The notes beneath the pieces were generated by a model, which saw nothing but the letters and a program-made list of their open reading frames with translations, did no database searches and had not been told where the DNA came from. From positions 24,655 to 88,654 of the forward strand of contig JAFREE010000102.1 of the NCBI GenBank assembly GCA_019400425.1: a stretch of DNA of 64,000 bases. The letters run 5' to 3'. A program made the position numbers and the translations under genes. Source of the stretch: Hymenochaete sp. R1. Its lineage: Eukaryota; Basidiomycota; Agaricomycetes; Hymenochaetales; Hymenochaetaceae. This document shows positions 55,345-64,000 of this stretch, piece after piece (the stretch's first letter is position 1; each line of letters begins with the position of its first letter).

Positions 55345-57150
55345 TCATAAGGGCCTCGCTTTATAATCAGCGGAAACAGTGGATTTCTGTGTTCGTATAT
55401 CTTCGTTCTCCTGAAAAAAAAGGGAACATTAAAAGACATCAATGACATGCTCTTCCGGGAATTTTTTAGAATCAAAGATCGACTCACCGGCTTCCACCTA
55501 ATCGATTGATGTCCACTAAAGTGGTACGGCTCACTTTGAACAGCTGAAAACGGCGCGTTGGTACTGAAAGCGGTTGTATTCGGTGACCTTTCAGATCTCC
55601 ACATGAGGGTGGTATCGGTGTTCTGCTCAGAACCTTCTCTTCCAGAGTCGGGGGGACGAAAATTTAAGGAAGTCATAAGTGTGTTCGTGTATACTAAAAA
55701 GAGAACGCCAGAAGTCAGCTAAAGAAAGCTTAAGATGTGCATCAATGCGAAACCCTACATTTGCATAACGAAAATGCACTAAAAGTGAATAAGTTTTACT
55801 TTGACAAAGAGTTAAAAAGGGAGGGACGTGACGCACGCTAACAGATGCAGCCCGTTCTTGGGTGGGAAGGATAGGAAGAAAATCAATTCTAATACAGCGG
55901 TGGCAGCAGTGACGACTCCGGTTTCCACTGTGAGTTTAACAACCCGGTTTACAAGTCGCTGCGTCTCCACAAATTGTGGCTTTTTGGAAGAGTATAGCTG
56001 TCGAAATCATGGTAAGAAAGGCAAAGAACCGAAAAAGGCGAGTGCAAACCCAATAGACCATCGAGCAGGAGATAATCTATGAGTTGAATTAATTCTTATT
56101 ATATCCCCCCAGTGTGGCAATTTTCGTAAGTTACTTACTACGTCAGTCAAAGCTGAACCTCCCAGCCAGACCTAAAAATAGCGCGTCAATTTCAATCCGC
56201 ACTATACGATAAAAATACCGACGCTCACAATAGTGCGTGCATTCATGTCTGGTTTATGGAGAAGTGCAACATTTTTTAATGGTGCGAACTAAGGATAAGT
56301 AGATGACTGTCAAATGCGAACGGGAATGATGATTATTATTTGTTTCATAGTGAACTTACGCCAATACCAATGGACAGTGATGCAGCACATTGTGTAAGAG
56401 CGAACTGAAGGAAGACACGATGAGGAGTCTGTCGTGATTTTCCGATTCTGTTACACTCACAAAGATTACGATTCCAGGAATGAGTCTCCATTTACTCAGC
56501 AAATGGATTCTCCACGCATAAAATGCTTGGACGAAAGCCCCAACTGGATAGCAGATTGAGCTTTTACAGTGCTTAAAAGGAAGTGGACGAAATCTCACCG
56601 ACTCCAGTTACGCATGGTATGGCAACGAAGGTCCATCCAGGGAAAGAAAGATTGACCCCGCGACCCCAGCCTGAGACGAGCGCATTCCAGCAGTTCATTA
56701 CAGTAATGACGCTCTGGAAGATATCCAAAGAAAAGAGAAGGTACACTAGGATAGTGAGTAAGCAAGTGACTTCGAATGGACGAAAAATAGATGAATACAC
56801 TCACCGAGAATTTTCAAGTGAAAAGCATCACGGGGATATCTCAGGTGATAAAGGACTGTATGGGTGTACTGCGGGCTCAGTATAAAGTTACAAGTAACCT
56901 AAAAGGACTCATAAACGTACAAAGCTGCATAATGGATATCCCAAAGAGACAGTAGCTAATAAGGCTCCCGATTAACTGCCATGCGCGTCGGTCATCAGGA
57001 TGTGTCAAAGATATGTTTAAGCTACCATGGGCCCAATGCTATAAAAGAACTTGAGTCAGGTCATGAATGTTACAATGAGAGCAATAGACGAGCGACGTAC
57101 AACAGCTGGATCTCCAATGGGACCGGAGCGTTCAATTGTAGTTCTGACAT
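55345..57150 (-). CDS. DUF6534 seven-pass membrane protein, copy C
   Basis: Fourteen exons as in the paralogues. The start is MSELQLNAPVPLEIQL. The 13-nt exon is at 57026-57038 and the 20-nt exon at 55759-55778 (FSLCK). Blocks: LIGSLISYCLFGISIMQL; FLYHLRYPRDAFHLK; VYLLFSLDIFQSVITVM; CWNALVSGWGR...FPGWTF; FVQAFYAWRIHLL; TQCAASLSIGIG; PLKNVALLHKPDMNARTI; VWLGGSALTDV; IISCSMVYW; QRLVNRVVKLTVETGVVTA; and LYTNTLMTSLNFR. The C-terminal tail has diverged most and ends STVSADYKARPL, without the KxRGLxEV ending of copies A and B. It shares most of its core with copy A. No interruption was found. Confidence 0.85.
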
Positions 57151-58976
57151 GTGGGCTGGCTAAGGATCCCGCGGCCCTGGTGGTGGTGGTTTGGGAGAAA
57201 GAAATGAACGAGAGCGAGATCCAGGGAAGAGCTTCATGGGCCACTTTAGAGGTTATTTCAACAAAAAATACTATCGAGTATGTTTGATGATAACAATGCA
57301 TCAACTCCACTGTATCACTAGTTGGACAGTTCTATCATTGCGCAAATATTGGGAGCTCCGTGCTGATTATATGCATGCAATGGATAATCAGCTATCCCAC
57401 TGGTATTTGAAAGGTCAGCGTCCAATAAGAGCAGATAAAGACCTTATGTCAAGTAAAAGTAACCAAGGCCCGTCTTTCGGAAAAACCTACCAACAACGCT
57501 CTACGCCCATATCTGATCAACAACAGTCCGGGCGCCCTTCTTGCGCTGGATGCTTCCGTGGGAGTCACACGGTCAAAGATGGTAAGAGCACCGATCTTTG
57601 AACGCAATTTTGTCACTCTAATGTTCTCCTTTCAAGTTTAACGTCTCTGTTTCTGGGACGGCCTACTATACATTCCAATGGGTACTTACATCATGCGGAC
57701 CTTTGAAGCAACTGGAATACAGCAACGGGGCTCGCGCTCAGATACCCTTTCTCGGCGAAGTCGGGGTTGCCCGAGAGATTGTTGGTTTAGAGACTGCAGG
57801 CGGGGCCAAGGAGAAATCGGCGACCATAAACCTAGCCGGCGCACGCCGCCGGTGATTGACCGAACAAAGGCGTAATGCATTTTGATAGGTGCGGCGGGTT
57901 CGCAGTTCACTGTTCAGATCGCGCAGAAAAGCCTGGGTTACTAGGACTCCTTGGTGGAACTCTGAGTCGTGACTAGCATATAAATCATTGAGGGATCTGA
58001 GATTAAGTCGTTAACAATGAAAGACCATGCTCAATAGCTCTTTCACCGAGTTGCTAGTCCGTTGAGGTAGAAAGTCTCAGAGACGGGTTTTATCACAGAT
58101 AAGCTTTGCTACTCACATTCTAAATCAGCTGCAGGGTAGAGCGAGGGAGAGGGGTCACAATAAACCAGGCTTCTTTCCATCCTCCCAAACACCAAATCAA
58201 CATCTATTATAGCCTTGTTTCCTCTCTCTCTCCGCGTCAACGAGGGAACTTTAAGAACGATTGGGTCGCTGTCGAATAGTAGCGCTGACGAAGGAAGGTC
58301 CAAGTATCGTCACCAGCGGGTCCAAACATTATCTTCCCCACTTGATGGTGCGTCGCCATCAACTGCCAAACAGACTATAGTACCCTTGATTCGTCTGAGG
58401 TGAGCCGTGAAGCGCTCGAGCGACTTTCAGCAAGCAAAACGAGTGATGGATTGGAAGAATGTTCGACAATGTCGTGTCGACTCTTCAAGTTGAGAAGACT
58501 CTCGATGATGTTCGTCCATTTATCAGCGAGGGCCGTATAACCGGTGCGAAAGTAGTCGATTGCATTGGCTTCCAATTTACTGCGATTTTGGAAACGTTAA
58601 AGTGGGAGGGGTGTTTGAGATGTCCGTGTTAGAGTGCATCCGACTCGGTTCTCCGAGTTGGCGACGAATCCAAACGAAAGATCGTCGGCATTTGCTTAAA
58701 TAGGTATCTCCGAAATTTACGGACATGGGGTATTCACTCAACTTGTCAAAGTGAGAACATAACCCCGTAACAGAACGATTCCGACAAACTGTTGGCGTGT
58801 CTTTTATGGAAACGCTGATAGTATTAATATCTGATACAATGAACTGTTCTCGAATAAATTGTATTCAGATATACTTTTCATTGATCAAATGATGGAATCG
58901 CAACTACATTGCACATCGTTTCGTTATACAGCATTCCAAGTTGACTTCACTGCATACAGAGCTGATTTGAAATCAC
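57151..58976. other. Intergenic region, no supported gene
   Basis: Upstream of copy C and downstream of the peroxiredoxin gene. Open frames are short (the longest is a 136-codon plus-strand frame at 57191-57601, without protein-like features). No RNA gene or repeat was recognised. Confidence 0.35.
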
Positions 58977-59782
58977 TCAAAGTTGAGCAAGAACGGTTTC
59001 AGAAGCGGTGACGGTGATCTGCGGAGGTGCGTCCTCGACGGCTACATGCGTCACTCGACCATCTTCGACGAGAAGAACGAAACGCTAAGAAGACAGAAGA
59101 ACGAGCCAGTGAGTAAGAAGAGGAATGCATGCTTTTGCTTTCCCACCATATCGAGTGGAGCTATTGTGTCGAGAAAAAGAACTAGTGACTAACCTTCGCA
59201 CGAGGTCCTCCCAGAAGACCAGATCCATCGAAGAGCAAACCGAGAGCGGAAGTGAGCTTTCCTTGGTCATCGGCGATGAATTGGATGCCTTAACATAGGG
59301 TGTGGTCAGCGAACTGCCACGCGCAACAGCCGAGCTCATAAGACTCACTAGTTGGCTTTCCGGCCGTCAGTTTCTCTTTCCAAGCACTAGTTTCGATCGA
59401 TAAGCATTATGGATATGATATCAAAACCATTAATGTACTTCAGAACAAACGCGTCATTCACCGCGACGATGAAGATCTTCTTTACGCCCTTTGCATAGAA
59501 CTCCGCCTCTTTCTCCAGATATCCCGGGACTTGGCTACTGCACGGAGGCGTAAACGCGCCGGGGACACCGACGATAACAACCCGACCACTGGATGGTCCC
59601 AGGGCATCGGTGAGGGAGATGGATTTCTCGGCGTCAGAGGAGTCTTTCACTGTGATGGACTCGGTGACGATGTCGGGGAGGGTCTGTCCTGGCCCGACTT
59701 GCTTGGCTGAGAGGAGACCAGCAGCGGCTGCATGCGCTGCTGACGCGGTGGTCGAGAGGGCACCAGTGAGGATGTTGGCCAT
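58977..59782 (-). CDS. Prx5/Ahp1-type peroxiredoxin, one cysteine
   Basis: Four exons (59782-59439, 59386-59349, 59288-59194, 59084-58977) total 585 bases, 194 residues, and all phases agree. It reduces hydrogen peroxide or organic peroxides, usually with thioredoxin or glutathione. The active-site motif is GVPGAFTPPCSSQVPGYLEK with peroxidatic Cys81; other family marks are FIVAVNDAFV, AWKEKL, FIADDQGKLTSALGL, and GPRAKRFVLLVEDG. I find no second cysteine in the chain, so it would act as a 1-Cys enzyme. The N-terminal 35 residues are Ala-rich and may be a leader. An in-frame Met at 59839 would add 19 residues; the Met at 59782 (MANILTGALS) is preferred as closer to the domain. It sits between DUF6534 copies C and D on the same strand; no functional link is evident. 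Confidence 0.88.
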
Positions 59783-60513
59783 GTTGATGATGGTGGTAGG
59801 ATTTTCCGATGTGGAGAGTGATGAGATGCACGATAGCATTGATAGGGCGTCTGGGTATGTGGATGTATGCGTCTTACCACGCTGATCGTCGTGATGACGT
59901 CATTCCTCACCGCTTCGCTCGCCATCGCTTTGAGCAGAGCATCCGTCGAGCGCTAGCGTGTGATGATTTGGCACTCCCCAACGCTCTCCGGCCCAACCGA
60001 GGTTTCTACAGTTGAATAGAGTTTATGGCTAAATTTCACTGCACCATGACGATGTCCCGGGACCGATAAACCTATTGTACTGGTGAGTGTTCCACAGAAA
60101 CACAGTACTAGCTTGGCCATGAGCTTCGTAGTGTGAATGTACATTAGATGACGCTTGCCAACCTACTTTGGCCCTCTAAGCACCTCTGATGCATGCACTC
60201 AATACTGCATCCACCTGAAACGGCATAAATAATGCATCCGATGCTCCTTGAGCTGCTTATACTAGGCGCGAGCTAGCCTGTAGCTCTCCGAAGAGTGCGC
60301 ACAGGGGATCGACGCTAAGCTGGATTAGTTGCATGGGGGACGTGGAGTAGAGCAATTCAGAATCAAGTGAACATTAATTGTACAATCATGATGAAATTGT
60401 CCGAAATAAGCTGCAGGGGTCAAACGCATACTACCACCATAACCAAAACCACATGTTTAAACGAAGAAGGTAAGTTACGATGCAAGAATCAAAGAGTAAG
60501 TCAAGACAAATGC
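59783..60513. other. Upstream of the peroxiredoxin gene and 3' flank of copy D
   Basis: Noncoding sequence of about 730 bases. It should hold the peroxiredoxin promoter at the left and the 3' end of DUF6534 copy D at the right. No distinct element was recognised. Confidence 0.35.
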
Positions 60514-62320
60514 TCATGGTATTGATAAACGGTCGATTTTGACTTCATCAATATTTGTAACAGGATATCGATCATCCATTTCGTAGCTTTCATTTATCCC
60601 ACTCTACAAGAAATCATATGGTCAGTATGTGCCACTTTCGCAAAAATATACAAAGAAGCGGACAGGGAGAAAACATAAACTTACGGGTTTCTTAGTAAGT
60701 GACCGATCTTCATCCCCATCATACGCTTTCGTTTCAGTCTCGACACGTACAACAGCGCCATTCGTTGATGAGAACCCGTTCCGCGAGTTAATAGTATTGC
60801 CGAAAGAGAACGTGTTCGCGGTTGGTTTAATACCAAATGAACCTTGGTTACGAGAGTTCAAGGAGGTCAATAGAGCGTTCGCATAGACTACGAACGAAGG
60901 TTAGTCGGTACACCCTTTCAAGATACAAAACTGGCTCGATTTTCGACGGCGAACCTTTGCTCAATAGACATGCTCTGTAAAATTATAAGTTGGAAAGTCC
61001 GGTAAGATGAAAATCAGGAGACGAACGATACAAGGTGCAGACCCGTGTTCGGAGAAGCAAGGAAGAGCACGAGTTCCATTACCGCCGTTGTCGCCGTTAC
61101 AACGCCACTCTCAACTGTCAATCGAACAATATGGTCGATTAATCGTTGCGTATGTCCAATCGCATGCTTTCGAGTCGTATACATCTATAGAAGAGGTCGG
61201 TCAGCGCGAAGCAAAAGAGTGAGGGTATCTAAGAACAGACCCAGTAGAGCATGGAAAGAGAGATGAGCTACAACGAAGGGAAGAATATTTGGTCAGGATT
61301 AGATCGTATCGAAATCTTCTTAGAACGGCCAGACTCACCGTATCTGTTGCTGCTGCACCCCCAAGCCATATCTTGAATCATATCAGCTAAGTTTCGAATT
61401 TGCCATGAGTAAACGTGACTCACGATTGTACGGACTTGCATGGGAGTGGTATGGAGTGTTTCGATATTTCGCGAGATGTTGAACTTCATTCCCAGTCTCA
61501 GTCGCTCGTCTCGTAACAACCATCAGAGAAACAATCGTCGTACCGCTATAACATCGCCGAGCGCCGAGGCACATTGCGCAAGAGCAACCTAAACGAGAAG
61601 TTGCATTGATACGACTTCGAATGTGCGATGATGTAGAATGACGAAAGAAAGCTTACAACGATAATAATGATCGGGATCACCTTCCATCTTTCAAGCGTAT
61701 ATATCCTCCAAGCGTAAAACATCTCAGTGATCGCAGCGACTTGAATAGATCATCAGTGGGCCAGAAGTCGTACAGAGACTAGAGGGAAAAACGCACCAAC
61801 AGCGGGGACGGCGGGTACGGTACTAAATGCCCAACCCGGAAACGTGAAATTATTGATACGACCCCAACCCGCTATCATCGAGTGCCAGCACATTTCTGCA
61901 ATCACCAGATTTTGAAAAATATCCAATATGAACACCACGTAAACTAGCGCAACGATGGATTAAGCCGATAATCTAAACATGATAATAAGAGACAGTACCA
62001 AGGGATTTGAACCTCCAAGAATCGTTTGGAAATTTCAGGTAGTATAGGTCTAACGAGGTGAGTGCCATTTAGAGAACAGTCTCGGCGCAAGGTAATAGGA
62101 CGCACAGAGCTGCATAATCAAGATGCCAAAAAGACCATAACTGAGTAGAGCCCCAACGAGCTGGAATGCGCATAAGTATCAAACGTCGAAAGTCAAGATG
62201 TCTAGTGTACCATAGGCCCAGCGCTGCACAATTCTCAGCGATAATATTCGTTTTTACCACAAAAAACACCACGTACGTTAGAAGGACAACTGACGGTACA
62301 GGTGGGTTTGTGTCATCCAT
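60514..62320 (-). CDS. DUF6534 seven-pass membrane protein, copy D
   Basis: The most diverged of the four copies but with the same exon plan. The start is MDDTNPPVPSVVLLT. The 13-nt exon is at 62211-62223 (AGPM rather than IGPM) and the 20-nt exon at 60955-60974 (CLLSK). Blocks: LVGALLSYGLFGILIMQL; YLYYLKFPNDSWRFK; VYVVFILDIFQNLVIAEM; CWHSMIAGWGR...FPGWAF; EMFYAWRIYTLERWKVIP; AQCASALGDVIA; IWLGGAAATDT; LISLSMLYW; QRLIDHIVRLTVESGVVTA; and VYANALLTSLNSR. The 20-nt exon keeps the frame only if the preceding exon uses a GTTCGT donor a few bases further on than in the other copies. The last exon ends VKIDRLSIP. No stop was found within the reading frame. Confidence 0.82.
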
Positions 62321-64000
62321 CTTGATTCGGATCAGGCCAACCGAGGATGAGTGTAGTAGAATTTCAGCATCAGCTTCAGAGACGACGATAGACCATAATA
62401 TATAACTTTTTCTCAATACCAATCAAATATGCATTGCCGAAACATTGAAACCCAGTCAACTTCGAGAAGCTCCCGATTCGGCAGCCTGTTACTCAAAACA
62501 GTCAGAAGGAGCGGAAGCTGTTTGGATGGACTGTATTCCGTGAGTATAAATTTGGGCTTACATCAAATCCAAGCCATGGATGATTCAGGGAGAAGGTGGG
62601 TATTGATGACATGCCCTGATGGCAACGCTCTGCATTTGTTGGTATCAGTAGATGGAAGCCCAATAGTCCGTGGTCTCCTGTGATAGTCAATGACGAATGC
62701 AGTTATATTCCTGTCCAGTCCTGGAGTAGTCCCAGCTGACACTGCACGGATGCATTCAAATAGAAGTAGAGTTCATAGGGAGGATATAGGAAGCACAAAA
62801 GAATACCGTGCCCTTTCTATGAAACGCGAGACCCACAGAAACCGACATTCAACTGACGCGCAATCCGCGGAACAAGGTGAGAACCTGACCCTCGGGGTTG
62901 CGATTCGAACTTCGACTTGCTTCAGTCATAAGATTCATGCGCAGGAACCGTATCGTTCGGCGGTGTCGGCGCACATTGGCGTTCCTCCGGTTGGATCCAA
63001 GGAGCGGGATAGTAAGCCACCTTTAAACGAAGGCGGGACGGACAGAATGCGTTGACAAAGGCCGGATCGTGGCACAATCGTGATATCTTCATCCATCTTT
63101 ATTGCTTGCGCTTCTCTCGTTTTAAGCCTCGTGCACCTCACACCAGATTTCTCTTTTCATTCGACTTCAAGGTACCCCTTGCTTTCATCTTCAATGTTCT
63201 TCTCTACAGCCGACCACTAACAATTGATGGGAAGACAATCGGACCATTAACTCCCAGAGTCAGAGCAATATAGCGTGGAAATTTGCTCACCAGAACATAC
63301 AAATACCCACACCCAATAGTCGATAACCCCGCAGAATGAAACGGTATCCCACCCTTCGTCCGCCGTTTCTTTCTGTCTCGCAATTTCAAAAGCTTACTGC
63401 ATGGCCATGGGTACTGTACCTTAGTACCCACATCCCCACTCAACCAAGTTAACGCCTCGTCACCAACAGAAATTTGTTCGAGACAGCAGTCTAAGATCAT
63501 GCCGCACTGAAACGGGACAGGTATATGTCTTGAGAGCTATTAGGGACGTTGGGACCATTGTTGCAGCTGTTCATTCATTCATTCGAAAAAAAGGATACGA
63601 AGGTGGACTGAGCAGCTCAAAGCTCACGGGAACGCCGGACCGACTGGTCAGTGGATGTGGATTCTGTTGCCAAAGGTGATCGACACATGGATTACCTAAC
63701 CTAATAAGGCACCACCAAGTCCGAGATGTGCTGGATCCCCTTCATTCAGCGCTCGCTCTCTCATCAACGAAGGCAAAGTCAAGAACCACGAATGCCAACA
63801 AGACGTCCGTACTCTCAACGCAACCTACCAACCCATGTCCGACATCCCCATCACTATACATGTAATTCAGACCCGTATCCATATCCCGATCGTCTAACTT
63901 GAACCTTCAATTGCGTCCAAAAATACATCGGGAAAAAGGCTAAAAACTGGTATGGGTCTTATAAGGGCCTTATAAGGTTATACAAGGGGTATAATACCTA
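62321..64000. other. Right end of the window, no supported gene
   Basis: Short frames on both strands, including a 98-codon minus-strand frame at 63204-63500 and a 121-codon plus-strand frame at 62690-63055, without recognisable domains. A gene entering from the right edge cannot be excluded. The last 40 bases have the short repeated motif TTATAAGG. Confidence 0.35.

Noticed and set aside
1..64000. CRISPR array, rRNA genes or telomere repeats
   Set aside because: None seen; the only regular repeats are microsatellites, the 36-bp repeat and the coding repeats of the precursor genes.

Overview
The window looks like nuclear DNA from a mushroom-forming basidiomycete (Agaricomycetes). Its genes are broken by many 45-100 bp GT-AG introns with CTNAC-type branch sites, and the protein families are typical of that class: DUF3433 and DUF6534 membrane proteins, a Kex2-processed secreted repeat protein pair, an Sfp1-type zinc-finger regulator, DPH3, and a fungal Helitron. 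All family names come from reading the translations; no database search was run.

Layout. 0.6-3.6 kb (minus): a DUF3433 membrane protein with an apparent 11-nt exon. 4.1-9.9 kb: a tandem segmental duplication of about 2.7 kb. Each copy carries a secreted proline-rich precursor cut into peptides at Lys-Arg/Arg-Arg sites (minus) and a DPH3 5' end (plus). The right copy of DPH3 is complete; the left copy is a 26-codon relic. 9.9-14.2 kb: no gene seen. 14.2-16.8 kb (plus): the first of four intact DUF6534 seven-pass membrane protein genes. The other three lie on the minus strand at 50.1-51.9, 55.3-57.2 and 60.5-62.3 kb. All four share a 14-exon structure with a 13-nt and a 20-nt exon. 42.9-46.7 kb (plus): an Sfp1-like regulator. 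59.0-59.8 kb (minus): a one-cysteine Prx5-type peroxiredoxin.

The most striking part is 18-35 kb. A Helitron replicase/helicase with an uninterrupted 2441-codon frame (HUH Rep, YxxxY, PIF1 helicase) ends in a cysteine-protease-like domain resembling a ubiquitin-specific protease. Downstream on the same strand are a spliced gene with a SUMO-like C-terminal fold and a diverged one-unit ubiquitin gene in which Lys48 is Phe. Upstream is a divergent pair of conserved-looking unknown genes, one apparently broken. To the right is a patchwork of broken host-gene pieces (PP2A scaffold subunit, chitin deacetylase, CNT nucleoside transporter, PP2A again), which is how Helitron gene capture usually looks. 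I could not locate the Helitron termini, so which of these genes the element carries is inference.

The best candidates for something undescribed are the Helitron-linked ubiquitin/SUMO/protease set and the duplicated Kex2-peptide precursor locus.
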